Of a stretch of DNA of 64,000 nucleotides, positions 10,293-22,612 are shown piece after piece. A program made the translations under genes and the position numbers. Source of the DNA: Batkoa obscura. Taxonomy: Eukaryota > Entomophthoromycota > Entomophthoromycetes > Entomophthorales > Batkoaceae. Where the stretch lies: NCBI GenBank assembly GCA_030770535.1, contig JASVEC010000043.1, positions 124,001 through 188,000 on the forward strand. Direction: 5' to 3'. The stretch's first letter is position 1. Each line of letters starts with the position of its first letter. Under the pieces are notes generated by a model, which worked only from the letters and a program-made list of their open reading frames with translations, searched no databases and had not been told where the DNA came from.

Positions 10293-12518
10293 ATGAAAAA
10301 AATCAAAGGAATCAGATTAAAGCCACCAAAAGTGCCAAATCAGATTAACGAAAAGTTACCCAACGTCTTGTTTGCTTATATCTTTTCATTTTTAAGTCCA
10401 AAGGAATTGGTAAGCTTCTTTTTCAATAATTGAAACGTAATTTAATCTAAGGTTTAGAGCGTAGCAACCCAAGTGTGTAAATTTTGGAACCAGCTGATGG
10501 AAGATGATTATGTATGGCAAGTAGCTTTTATCAAAAACTTTGGAAGTTTACCAATATAGTAATTACTTTTAGTATTAAATTATTTCAACTAACTGGTTAT
10601 TAGTAGAGTTGCAGAAACATGGAAATATGAGTTTATTAAGAGGGTTAAAATGATTAGGTAAGTGAAATGAAATTAATGGTAACAATAATTAAAAATTGGA
10701 TAGGAGTTTGGAATATGATCGTTGTATGGCGGATAGGATTGGAAGTAGGATGGATTTTATAACTAACTTGGAATTGATCCCAACCGAAGTCGACCCAAAG
10801 TCTATGCTAGTTGGTAACCAATCTGAGGGTAAATCAAATAACAAGTTTATATTACTGCTTTTTATTTATAAATTAATTAGGCACAAGTAGCTTGATAGAC
10901 ATAAAAACTGGTAAATTTATCAAGCAGCTGACTTTTGGTTCGAATAGGAGAACAACTACTTGTTTAAACCTAGCAAAGTAAGTTCATTTTTAAAAGAAAT
11001 TACATATGTTGAATTTCCAGAGATATCATAATGCTAGGCTATGAGTCTGGAGAAGTGGCCTTCAATTTTTATGAGAGCGGCAACACCAATTTATTTCCAT
11101 TAGTTGGCTCCCATGTATCTGCTGTTACTACATTAACATCTTATAGCAAAGGAACCGAAATAATTCTACTAAGTGGTTCCATCGATGGGTCAGTTATAAA
11201 ATGGGACTTAACAACAAAAACAAAGTTGTGTAACTTGAATGGTATATTTTATTATATTATATTTATTACAGCAAAATTTAATATTTGTAGGACTTAAAAA
11301 TAACATCATTAGCTTACTACAAAGCGGAAAGTATACCATAGCATTAGATAATCTCAACGAGATTTATTTATGGCACCATACAGAACCGGTACAAAACCTC
11401 CTCCCTTATCATAGGACCACCTTGGGCACTCCTGTGCTAGGGATGATGATCTTTGACGAAGAAACTTTACTAATATGTACAACAAATCAACTCATTAAAT
11501 TAAATATAGTATCGTTAGCTATGGTAAGATATGAATTCCAATTTAAAGCTGTTTGTTGCAATACAAATAGTTTGTTCCCAGATTTACTGGCTGTTGGAAG
11601 AGGAGATAATGGGGTCACTATGTTTAATATAGTAGATATGGAAGAATCAAGGTAGATATTAAAGTTCCAACTTTGAGCTTATTTTTTTAATACTATAATA
11701 GAACATATAAACCAAGGCATAGTCGAGGTACGCCTTCTATTACTAGTTTAAATGCTGTACTATTTGACGCGGTTAAAGTTGTTGGATTTGAGTAAGACAA
11801 TTGAACTATAAGAGATAAAACTAAATTATATATAAAGTGGAAGTTTAGCTTTAATGTACATTTGGGATATCACATCAAAGAGGCTAATTCGTAAAATAAA
11901 ACTATGGTAATTTGCCTTATTTCAATAGTAATACTCATAGTTTGTTTAAAATTTGAAATAGGAATTTTATAAACAAACGATACCATCCCCTGGATATTGT
12001 TAATTACAAGGTGACAATTATAAAATTATATTCAACTAAAGTCATTTTTGCCATTCATGGAAACATTTTTATTTTCCATTTTGGAAATCACTTGAGTAGG
12101 TTATTTATATTATTATAAGCTTAATTTTTTATTTTGTTTTAGCTCAACTATCAGCCAATAGATCAAAGCCACTATCCAAAGCGGGACCAAAAGGTAATAC
12201 CACTTTACTCACTTTTATTAACAAATTTAACTCTCGTTCCTAGGTTCTACCCATTATGATATCAAAGAGTCTATAAGAGATCATAGAAAAGATAAACACC
12301 ATCAAGACATGATTTATGATCAAGTCAAGAAATTACAAGACCTTCCATTATCAGAAGAAGAGATGTTAGAATACGCTTTATTTTTATCAAGCCAAAACTC
12401 CCCTAGTGTAGTGCCAAATAACTTAAACTTAGAACAAGAGTTTGAAGCTTTGGATTTGAGTGAAGAAGAAGCTTTAAAACTAGCAATTTTAATGTCTCAA
12501 GAAGACGTCAACAATTAG
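10293..12518 (+). CDS. F-box, WD40-repeat and ubiquitin-interacting-motif protein (Ufo1-like)
   Basis: Twelve exons join in frame to 564 codons: 10293-10409, 10458-10558, 10604-10657, 10704-10828, 10881-10977, 11021-11241, 11291-11651, 11702-11791, 11838-11906, 11962-12095, 12143-12193 and 12244-12518. The N-terminus is an F-box (INEKLPNVLFAYIFSFLSPK...SVATQVCKFWNQLM). The middle has WD40-like units such as LLSGSIDGSVIKWDL and IALDNLNEIYLWHH. The C-terminus has two ubiquitin-interacting motifs, SEEEMLEYALFLSSQ and SEEEALKLAILMSQED, both with the Ala...Ser core. F-box plus WD40 plus C-terminal UIMs is the architecture of yeast Ufo1, an SCF substrate adaptor whose UIMs control its own turnover. 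The F-box would bind SKP1, which is also encoded in this window at 47712-48355. Orthology to Ufo1 is inferred from architecture; the substrate is unknown. Confidence 0.8.
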
Positions 12519-12710
12519 ATTAAAAGTCAATTTTATAAATTAGTTATTTTTATAGCATGATTGGATTTTTATTCTAAGTTTATTAAATAATAAAAAGTTA
12601 ATAATTTGTGTAAATTTAATAATAAAAAAGATTAACTAGTTAGATATTTCTCAAGTTAAAGTGGATTTTTATAAACACCACATTTGCTTAAAAACTTTGC
12701 TATTTACTAT

Positions 12711-15700
12711 TTACTGCATCTTTTCCCTATTCGCCAACTTAAATGCCAAAAAGGCAAACAGTTGCCACACAAACCCAATGGCTAACACTATTAACAGATT
12801 ACCAGCATAGCTATCCCCACTATACCCAAACCATTTCTGTCCAATTTTCTCTGGATCCATGTACCCTTTTGCTTCTGTTTCTACTATATAAAAAGCAGCG
12901 ATTGCCCATCGAGGCGCTGAAAAATTGAATAGCCAAAAGATATTTGGACCCCACTCAGTTTGTACTTGTCGTAAAGTAGGTTGTACTCCTGAAAAAGCAA
13001 TCGCCCAAAACAGTGCTACGACTACACCCACCAATGATGCTTTTTCCTTGCGTACTAAAGCAGAAATAAAGTATCCCGTTGAAAATCCCCAATAGTATAA
13101 GGCAGTTACGATCCAAAGCAACTGTGAAAAATCACTTGAGTTGGGGTACACTGCAATTAGTGAACATGTAAACATTAAAGAAGCAATGAGTATTCTAGGT
13201 ATATCTGAAAGTGATTTTGCTATAAAATAAGGAAAGGTAGGTATTCCCGAGGAGGCTTCTCTCCAATACACTGTACGCTCATTACCAAATGTCCCCGATC
13301 CAACAGAAATGCCAGCAAACCCAATACCCCATGAAAGAAAAGTACCAATGTGGGCAGCTTGGTCAATAACTGGACGTTTACATTTTGGAAGTAACATTAG
13401 AGCAGTAACATTGCAAATGACATCCGGTAAAGGACCTAAAAAGACTGAATTTTGAGCAGCAATAGAAATAAACAAACCACATCCAAAATGCAATAATTGA
13501 TCCGAAACAAAGCCAAGAGGAGGTCGGAATATTTGTATAAAAGCTCTGTTTAAACACAATACAAACACTTTGAAAAATCCTGGAGTGTTTCTTACTGGGT
13601 CCTTTTCTCCATTTCTAAGTGTTTGATAAAGGGATAGTATAGTTTCAACCAACTCTGTTAAAACGGAAGTTATCCAACTTAGGATATCCAAAAACAATAA
13701 AGCCAAATACTGTAATACTGGGGAAATCACATTTGTCAAAAACAACCTCCATCCCGGTTCACAAGTTGATTGCATACATGTAACTTCTTTATCTTTCCCA
13801 TTTGTATCATTGAAATAAGATTCATTAATATTAACTAAACTATCCTCACTTGAAATAGATGATCCCAGAGGCGAAAATAATGCTTCATGGTTTTCTCCGT
13901 AATTATTGGAAAGTTTTTGATTCATTTCTATCATTTTTTTAATAGTAAAAGGCACTCCTTCATTTCTACTTTGTTCATAATCTTCCCATAGACTATAAAG
14001 ATCTGTTATCGAAAAATCATCAATCTTGGAGTTTATTATCTTTCCTGTAGCCACATCCATATAGTAGTCAGATGGAGAGGAATAAGGAGGACAAGTAAAA
14101 CCTATTGAATCGAAATAATCTATTGCATCTATAATAGCTCCATGATAAATAACTCTCCCACCTTTACCTAAAAGTAACAAATCGTCAAACTCGTTAAACG
14201 CAATAGGTGAAGGAGAGTGAATAACTGCAGCAATAGTCAAGCCCTTATCCCTAGCTATATTTTTTAATAGGGAACATACTTCGACCGAAGTGGAAGAATC
14301 AAGCCCAGAAGTAGGCTCATCTAAAAACAAAATGGCAGGGTCAGCTACCAACTCCATTCCAATATTCACTCTCTTCCTTTGACCGCCTGATATTCCTCTA
14401 TCTTCCTCGTCACCAATAATCGTATGCATAACATGCCTTAACCCTAAATATTCAATATATTCTAATACTTTATTATGCTTTTCCTCATCACTTAATTCTG
14501 CTGGTAGGCGTACCATAGCTGAATGTGTAAGGATCTCTTCTGCATTCAATTTACGTAACATTATATCTTCCTGAGGTACAAATCCAATAAGCTTACGATA
14601 AGCAGCTAAACTCTTTTCTTCTCCATTTATAAATATTTTGCCCTCTGTTTTTTTGGCCTTTCCAGTGAGCAAAGAAATAAACGTTGTTTTACCAGCACCT
14701 GATGGACCCATAATAGCACATGTCCTTCCAGAGCTTAATTTTCCAGTTACTCCCTAAAACTAAAGTTACGAAATAACAAATAAATATGATAAAAATTACC
14801 TTCATAATTTCAATCCCATTAGGAAGCTTTAATCCTAAATTTTCAAAATTAATTTCAAATCGAACTGAGTCCTTTTCTTTTGCTACTTTCAAACCGGGAG
14901 AGTTTTGGAACACCTGCATGCTTTTTGAATTTTTACTAATGTTCTCAAACTTCCTATCATACTCTAGTCGTTTAAACTTCAACTGCCTCTCTTTTAGCGA
15001 ATACCCGATCCAAACGACCACTAAGAAAAAGATAAAAAAGATAAAAATTTCGTACTTTCTAATGGTTTTTGATCCTTCTGGGCATTTACCAAAGTAACAT
15101 TTACGTTTCTCGATGGAGCCTTCCTGACAAAAATGACCTTTTGGGCATAATTTGATCTCTTTGGGGGTTGGACAATAATATCCGCCACAACAAAAGGAGG
15201 GTTGAAAAGTATCAGCTGGACAATAAAATCCTTTTGTGCATTTTTGCACAAAATTAGGTGCCATGCAAAAATGCCCCGCTGGGCATGACCATTGTTTTAC
15301 CCTAGTACAAAAGCAATTGCTATTTATATGAGGCGATGTACCTTCACATCTTTCAACGATTATCACATCAGAAAGTGACACTCCGGATAGCATAGCAGCT
15401 GAGGAACCAGAGTCTGGGCCTAGTTCTGGATTTACATTTGTATCATCGTTCTGTACATTATACAAACCCTCTAAATCACTTTGGCTGATAGGTGCATTGA
15501 ACAATGCTTGAGCTTGAGCTTTTAGATCTGCTTTGACTTCTGGTCTATCCCTCTCTAGTTCTCCTTCCTCTTCTTCAATTTCACTATAGGCTTCATTGAC
15601 TGCAACTGCCACTTCATCAATCATCTTTTTGTACCTTTTCCAAGGCGCTAAAACATATTGATCTTTTAAATCCCCTGCTTTTTTATGTAGGGAACTATTG

Positions 15701-16851
15701 GTGAATAGATATTTTAACTCTTCAATTAAATCTTCATCAGTATTTTGATCTGAGTCTCCGGGATCCTCCTCTTCATTTAGACTTGTCCCATCATTTACTT
15801 TTTCATTAGCAAGATTTGCATTAGGCTCTGGTTTTGGTGTTTTTGAGTGTGAACTATGTAAGTTTTTAAACTTTTTTAAAAGGTTTTCTAAATCATCTTT
15901 TTTTGATATTTGTGCTTCTGTCGTTATTTTCTTTGAATTTATTTCTAGTCTAGAGTCGTCGTTTATCAGATCAGATCCATCACTACTGCTTTTAACTATA
16001 GGATCTTCTATATGATCTTCATTTTTACCTCCCATACTATTTTTAGCTTTGTTATCTTCATTTTTATTGGTACTGTTTGGATCTTTACCATCCAAGTCTA
16101 ATTTTTTAACCTTTTCTTTTAACTTTTTAAAAAGTAAAGAACTAAGTTGCTCATTACTCAGGCCTTCTAGTTTGTTATCATTAGATTCGACTTCATCTTC
16201 GTCCAAAACTAATTTTGCCATACTAAATAAATTTTTGAGGCTGAAGTCTTCTTGATCTTTCTCACTTTTATCTTCATCGTCATCTAAAACTGACTTAGCT
16301 ACATTAAAAAGGCTTTTCAAATAAAGATCTCCTTTATCTTTCCTTTCGTTATCTTCACCATCATCCAAAACTAATTTTGCCATATCGACTAAATCCTTTA
16401 GCTTAAAATCCTCCTTTTTATCTTTATCATCCTCACTTTCATCAAACAGTGACTTTGCTTTATCAAACAAACCTTTTAATTTGAAATCTTCCTGGCTTTC
16501 ATTATCTCCCTTTTTTTCCTCTTTTTGTTCTTCAAAAATTTTTTTCTTGACATCTTGAACTTTTTTGTTTTTAAATAAATCCGAAAACAATCCTTTAAAC
16601 TCCTCTACAAGGTCAATATCTTCATCTTCCTCCGATTCTTCGCTGTTTGAATTTAAGCTATTTCCATTATTACTTTGAACCTTATTGTTAGACCTTGGCA
16701 CTATTATCTTTGGAGCCTCTTCCTTATTTTTTTCCTTTATGCCATTTATTAAAACATCTTTATTGTCACCACCTTGATTTAAGCTTGCATATATTCCAAA
16801 TAAATTGAGCAATAATAAACAGATGATTAGCACTGTAGTTACAACCTTCAT
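12711..16851 (-). CDS. ABCG-type transporter with Cys-rich extracellular domain (Adp1-like)
   Basis: Two exons (16851-14800 and 14753-12711, intron 46 bases) give 1,364 residues. The start is taken at the ATG at 16849-16851 because it begins a clear signal peptide (MKVVTTVLIICLLLLNLFGI). Residues about 25-490 are a very acidic/Lys-rich segment containing four tandem units of about 30 residues (KLKGLFDKAKSLFDE and relatives). Residues about 500-590 are a Cys-rich domain (CPAGHFCMAP, CTKGFYCPAD, CPKGHFCQEG), then one TM helix. The nucleotide-binding domain has Walker A GPSGAGKTT (about 700), signature ISGGQRKRVNIG (about 805), Walker B ILFLDEPTSGLDSS and H-loop AAVIHSP. The last 300 residues are the ABCG-type membrane domain. 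This order matches yeast Adp1 and plant ABCG24/28 half-transporters, which should dimerise. The substrate is unknown. The acidic repeat segment is an unusual addition. Confidence 0.9.
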
Positions 16852-17579
16852 TCTAATACTTTTAGCTTTGAAAAAGCTCACTCGCAGTTTGTACAGTTAA
16901 TTAGTATTAAAAAGTGTTACCTCAACCGAAATTTAAAAATGCTATTTATGACAATGTTGAAACTTACTATTGGTTAAATTTATTCTATGTCCAATTGATT
17001 GAGTGATGGAAGGTAAGTGAAGCGCCTTTTTTAGTAATTATAAATAAATGGAAGATATGGGGATGTTTTTTTTGGTTTCATTACTTTCTCCATTTTTTAA
17101 GCGCTATTTGAGCAGAAAGATTGTTAGTAAAGTTCTCAGACAAAAAAATACATCCCCATATGTTTGTTATCATATTAACTATTGTCTACTTTTTAGTTGA
17201 ATTATTTTAATAACTATCATAAGGTCATATAAATACTTGTCATCTAAATCTCATGGTTTATACTTAAATATTAATAAAGTATATAGACATTTGGTAAGAT
17301 TTACCATATATACCTTCTAACTAATCATAGTGTTTCCGATTATGTAAATAGAAAATAAATATAATGAGCATTGTTATATTTATATAAAATATTTATTCAA
17401 AATAATAAAACATTAAAGAAAATACACTAAAGAAAATACATTAAAATATCCAAATTACAAAATGTTTAATTCTAGAATTATCTTTAAACATTTATAATAC
17501 AAACTTAATTTTAAGGGAGGTAAAGTATACTATTACTTTGTTTTAATTCATTTTTTCTATCTCCATTCTTTAACTATTA
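16852..17579. other. Intergenic region between ABCG transporter and eIF3i genes
   Basis: It holds the ABCG gene's upstream region and the downstream region of the eIF3i gene, plus one MITE (17059-17157). No other gene is seen. Confidence 0.6.
17059..17157 (-). mobile_element. MITE copy 11
   Basis: Well-preserved full-length reverse copy with ATAT on both sides, about 200 bases upstream of the ABCG start codon. Confidence 0.9.
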
Positions 17580-18906
17580 TTAAACTCTAAAAGTAAAATA
17601 ATCATTGTCAAATTGATGAAGTCGAACATAACCATCTTCTCCTCCACTGGCAAACCTAAATAACAATTAAGCTTTAATATCATTGCGATACTATTTAAAT
17701 CCATAATTACCCTTTTCCTGTAGGTTGAGCAGCAATGGTATTGATAGGTCCAAAATGGCCTTTAAGTCTACCCATTTCTTCACTATAAATTTTATGGTAG
17801 AATCGGCACTCGAATTTACCGGCTCTAGCAGAAGTGGTAGTTACATCCATAGCTTCTTGACCACCACCAACAATTACCTAAAGCAATAGCGTTATTTTAT
17901 TAATTCACTTACTACTTTTGATCTATACTTACAAAGTCTTGAATTGGAGTAATAGAGGCAGAATTGAGTGGAGTGTCTGTAGTATAACTTTTTAACATCT
18001 TTAAAGTGGATGTTTCAAAGATCTGATATTTATTAATACTAATTGTTAACAAATTTAATATCTTCTTACTTTAGCTTCTTTATCTTTTGAGCTTGTAATA
18101 AAATAAGACTTATCTTCTGACATTTGAATATCAGTGATTTGCTCTTCATGTGGTTTAATTGAGTTTAACACTTTTCCAGTCTAACAACTATTAATTATTT
18201 TTTTTAAAACAAACAATAATTTACCTCCCAATCAATTAAAGAAACGCTGCCATCTAAGTGTCCTACTACAAGATTTTTATCGAACCAAGCCCAAGTGGCT
18301 ACTGTAATCTTTTTAGAATCTTTCTCATTTTTAATTACATTAATTGGTACAGGTGAGGCTAAACAAAAACGTTTAGAATTTAAATAACTTAAAACTGGTA
18401 GTTAATTACTATTTTGAGGATTTTCAAAGTCTAACTTATAGATTGAAACACCACCTGGGAAACCCATTCTTTGCTCAGTAACAAAAAGTACTTTATCCTG
18501 TGAGCAAGAAAACTCACATCTTTTAACTGCTGTCTTTTCATTCCAAGTATAAAGACACTTTCCATCGCTTACTTTCCAAAGTTTGGCTGTATTGTCTCCA
18601 GAACCTGTAATACAGTAGGTAGTGTCATCTAATCAATTTAATATTGTATCAAAATATATCAATTTTTGTATTACTTGTCACATCGATAGTATATATAGAA
18701 CCATTATGTCCATTATAAGTTCCGAGCCTTTCTCCATTGTGTGCATACCACACATTGGCTACTTTGTCCTTAGCGACAGTAAAGAGTAAATCGCCCTCTC
18801 TATTGTATTTGATTTGTGTAAGTGGACGAGTATGCCCTTGTAAAAGAATAGGTCTCTAAATTCATTATTTAATTATATATTTGTTGTCTATTTGTTAAAT
18901 TACCAT
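17580..18906 (-). CDS. TIF34: Translation initiation factor eIF3 subunit i (Tif34)
   Basis: Read on the minus strand, the spliced protein starts [20 protein letters not shown] and ends [14 protein letters not shown]. It is a seven-bladed WD40 protein of the eIF3i family; recognisable blades include [33 protein letters not shown] and [13 protein letters not shown]. eIF3i is a scaffold subunit of eIF3, contacting eIF3b and eIF3g on the 40S ribosome. The first exon is just the start codon: ATG at 18904-18906 is followed at once by a GT...AG intron (18856-18903), and the coding sequence resumes with AGA CCT ATT. Further short introns lie near 18620-18670, 18365-18410, 18180-18225, 18010-18070, 17880-17935 and 17655-17710. 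Identity is certain from N- and C-terminal signatures; exact inner splice sites were not all checked. Confidence 0.92.
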
Positions 18907-19427
18907 TTTAACTTAAAAAAAGCTTCTGAATGTTCTTACTATTTTATTACTAAATAAAATTTTGGATTTAAATTTGCGTTTAAAATCATTTTGAAATATG
19001 GGATAATTTGGGTGCCAATTTTATATTTGACTTTTCCTAATAAATTATGTTAAAAAAGTTTGATAATATTAAGAAAAAGTTGTTTTATCTTTTATATATC
19101 AATATAGGCCGATGATGTGTATTAAAACATTTTTACGATTCTTGCTGTTTTAAAACAAAATTATTAAATAAATCTACAGCAGTCTAGTTTTTCTCTTAAT
19201 TGAAACGTCTACTGCTGTTAGATAATATATTTTGCATAATTAATGCTTTGTAAAATTAAAGCTACTTCTAATCTTAATATCTATTTCTTATACTATTAAT
19301 CTTTATATATTAAGGGTTTCGTTTATGATGTTTTTTCTTATTAAGCATATAATTTTATTGACTGGATTTGCGCAATTAGCTTAAATACTCAAAGTTTTAA
19401 ATTTTAATCAAAAACTAATTTTTAAAA
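18907..19427. other. Divergent intergenic region
   Basis: A 521-base AT-rich spacer between the eIF3i gene (-) and the flavin-reductase-like gene (+). No repeat or motif is seen. Confidence 0.6.
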
Positions 19428-20130
19428 ATGAAAATATTAAAAACATTAAATTACTTTAAAAATGAACTTATAATAAGTAATAAACAAACAAATGGATCGT
19501 TTAGGAAGATACATCAAATGAAGTATAGGTAAAACCAAAACACTGTAGTTTTTAATTATTTAATTATTTCGATAGTCATTTAAAGCAAAAGAGTCAACAT
19601 TCTACAAAAGATATTGAACTTTTAGATAAAGTCAAACAAAGTTTACGCTTAGTAACAAATCCAGGTAAATATAAATTAAATTTGTAAATTTTATCTGACT
19701 TTTGATTCTAGTAAACGTTATAACTACCCAATCCCAATCTAAAACAATATCCGGAATAACCGTAAATTCGGTAACTTCACTGTCTATGGATCCAATACTA
19801 TTGACTTTTAATGTAAAGCTACCTTCCCATTTTTCAGCCCAACTCCACCAAACTCAATACTGTGCTATAAATACTCTAACAACAAACCAAAAATCAATTG
19901 CTCAGTTTTTTTCAAAGCCAGGTCATGGTGAGTTTGATGATAGCCAGAATCATTTTTCTTGGCTTGACAGCATTCCCTATTTAAATAAGTCTTTAGCTAC
20001 CTTCTTATGTAAAGTAAAACATGTTTTTCCAGTGGCTGACCATGAGGTTTGGGTTGTCCAAGTTATTGAAGTTGCTTCAGGCGATAACCATGATACAGGT
20101 TTATTATATAGAAATCAAAAGTATATTTAA
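19428..20130 (+). CDS. Flavin reductase-like (FMN-binding split-barrel) protein
   Basis: Three exons, 19428-19522, 19576-19664 and 19712-20130, join in frame into 200 residues. The start ATG at 19428 is chosen because it alone keeps the first exon open into the second; the later ATG at 19494 runs into a stop. The region from LRLVTNPVNVITTQ through ITVNSVTSLSMDPILLTFNV is the FMN-binding core of the flavin-reductase-like family (short-chain flavin reductases, RutF/HpaC type). It is followed by the usual W(L)DSIPYLN...CKV, VADHEVWVVQVIEV and a C-terminal GLLYRNQKY that matches the family's conserved L-x-x-x-G-x-Y/F end. The protein probably binds FMN and reduces it with NAD(P)H. The basic N-terminus of about 40 residues could be a mitochondrial presequence; this is inference. 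Fungal homologues are poorly characterised. Confidence 0.85.
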
Positions 20131-20292
20131 ATAAATATTTTTTAATGTTAAAGTTATAATACCATTTTACGATGTTTTATAGTAAACAGAATTAATAACC
20201 AAATTTAAAATTGTATTAAAAAGTTAGATTAATATTTGAGATTTATATTTAATTGTTAAGCATAGTAATAGTAATATATATCAAATATTACT

Positions 20293-21303
20293 TTAAAAAA
20301 AATGGGCAATGAAGTTACTCAATAATGCATATATACCTATTCCAAATATTATAAACGAAAAATCATCAAAGAATAGGTTAACCGCACCATAATAATATTT
20401 GAACAAGTTTTTCAGCCTCTGGATAATTCCAAGGTAGCCATTTTGTTGGAACATATCTAGGTTGTCTTGTTTCTATTGTAATTTAGCGTCAATTAATTTG
20501 CTCCTTAAATTTATTAATTACCTTATAATTCAAATAGAATGATATTTGCTTTAGAATTAATATTAACAATACAAGATGAAAAGGAAACTAAACGTGTTAG
20601 TTGAATTTACCAAATAAGAAAATGACTTACAATTTGGCCAATATAAGGTACTTCAACGTATAGAGCCTCTTTTCTACTCAAAAGTTCAATCTCCAACCTT
20701 TCATTATTTTTAATTTGAATAGTAAATAAGGAATATAAGAGAAAAATTAATAGCCCAGAAATAGGTACCAATATGTTCACTACCCCAAGCCAGTTGTCTC
20801 TAAGAATACTGGCCAAATATTGCTTATCCTCATCCGATACATCATTTAATATTGAAAACTTCATTGATTCCATTTGATCTTTAAGATAATTGGTCATTTC
20901 TTCTTTTTCATCAAGCTTTGAAGTTGAAATAGAAACATCCCTTTCTATATCGTTCTTCTCTACCTTCATTTTTGCTGTCCCTATTGTTTCTGGATCTTCT
21001 TTTAATCCTTGAGCTACTACTGCTTATTATTTTTTTGATTTATTTCATTTATAAAAAAATACCTTTATCTTCAATTTCTTCTGAAGTACTACTGTGACTT
21101 TCTTCAACTTGTTTTTGAACTGGTTTACTGATATCCCCTGGTTTATCAGAAAAGGAAGAATAAACTCCCATGATTTTATCTATTCTACTTTTACCAGTAT
21201 CAAGTATCTTCTTATTGCGGGCTGCCCTTCTTTTTCTTAACCTTTCAGCATTACTTAAACCTGGCTGATCTCCACCAGCATTTTCAGTGGATATTGTACT
21301 CAT
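20293..21303 (-). CDS. GET2: GET2-like tail-anchored protein receptor subunit
   Basis: The N-terminus has NAERLRKRRAARNKKILD followed by GKSRIDKIMG. This is the positively charged cluster and RxxKI(M/T) motif by which Get2/CAMLG captures the Get3 ATPase. After an acidic, Ser-rich linker come three membrane helices: WLGVVNILVPISGLLIFLLY, FPFHLVLLILILKQISFYL and FSFIIFGIGIYALLSNFIA. That is the normal Get2 layout (cytosolic N-terminus, three TMs). Exons are about 21303-21063, 21018-20633, 20578-20522 and 20474-20293, with GT...AG introns between, and the chain stays in frame to TAA at 20293. Get2 with Get1 forms the ER receptor that inserts tail-anchored proteins. Get2 sequences diverge quickly, so the call rests on the motif plus topology. 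Confidence 0.85.
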
Positions 21304-22612
21304 ATTATGAATATAAACGACCGATTTTTCCTGTAAAGATATCTAAAGCGTTACCAAAGTTCGGTTACGCTTAACTGCCAAAGTTCAAACTTTAACAGAG
21401 CTAACTGGAGTATTACAACTTTTTTGTTATGCTTTTGTATTTGGTTCAGTTGCCTTTGATCTCATTGGCTCTTTTTATTAGAATGTTTTAAATTAAATCA
21501 TCTTTTGCTAGAAGTGGGTTTCAACTGCTTTTACTATCTTTGAAGGATATTTTTTCGGCAATAAGAATGCTGAGTTGCGGTTTTAGAGTTGAATCACTGC
21601 TTCTAAACTGTTATCTTTGGTTTTCCTCGAGTAAGGTTTTATGGACCTAGAGCAGGTGGAGGTGGGAAAATAACATTTTGATAGACTTAAGTAGTAGAAT
21701 CTTTGCTTTAAAAGGTTTTAATTTTTCGATCTTTTTGACAATCCATTAGTATAAATGTTTTAAATTTTGATTAATGTATAAAAAAATCAATCTTGAATTT
21801 GGTGAATCTATAAAACCTATATAATTATTTTAGTTAAATAAAGAATGACTATCTATATGATATTTATCCGTAATCTATAAGAATACGTTATAAATTAAGA
21901 CCGGACAAAAATCAAACACAAGCTCATTTATATTTATCGATAGAATAATACCTTTAATCTATGTATAGCAATACCATTCGATAATACTTTTTAAATGATC
22001 TATCAAGTATTTAATAGTTGATTTAAAGAGTTCAAAATAAAATCTAAGAATTATTGTTTATTCATATGAAATAAACCAAATAGAAGACTTGACATAACTT
22101 TAAATATATTTTTTTAGTTCCAAGAAAGTCTTCAAATTCATATCGAATTTTTTATCCTAACAATTTCATATACTAATATTACATCGTTCGTTATGTTTCA
22201 GTATAAGTTTATATATATCAAAAAAGCCATCAGTTGCTAGCTGGAATATCATTAAAGATTTTAATAAATCAGTGATGTATTTTTTGTCTAAGAATTTTGC
22301 TAGCAGTTCTTCCACTTAAATAATGCTTAAAGATGGAAAAAGTAATGAAACTAAAAAGAACACCCTAATTATTTTTATTCTGCAGTTAGAAAATATAATA
22401 TGATTTTTTTCTTCTTTATGGTCAAGTCTTCAATATAACCAGTACTAGATCGTAAGTACAAATAAAAAACCCTAATCCAGCTTAATATATACATACCAAC
22501 AGAGCTATCTTCTCTTTTGTATAGACTAATCTAAAATTCGGTACTCACATCACTGTTTTCTTTAACTTTGTTAAATTTCTATAATACAAATATTGTTTAT
22601 CACTCCAAAATT
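21304..22612. other. Intergenic region with one MITE
   Basis: About 1.3 kb upstream of GET2. The stretch 21340-21670 is slightly more GC-rich than its surroundings but has no lasting open frame. One diverged MITE lies at 22271-22366. Confidence 0.55.
22271..22366 (+). mobile_element. MITE copy 12
   Basis: Diverged full-length forward copy (GTGATGTAT... to ...AACACCCT). Confidence 0.75.

Noticed and set aside
14786-15097. 103-codon open frame on the + strand and an overlapping 76-codon frame on the - strand (15021-15251)
   Set aside because: Antisense and out-of-frame readings of the ABCG transporter's Cys-rich and linker regions.
16851-16881. Ten-codon upstream extension of the ABCG gene from a GTG
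   Set aside because: GTG is not an expected eukaryotic start, and the ATG at 16849-16851 begins the signal peptide directly.
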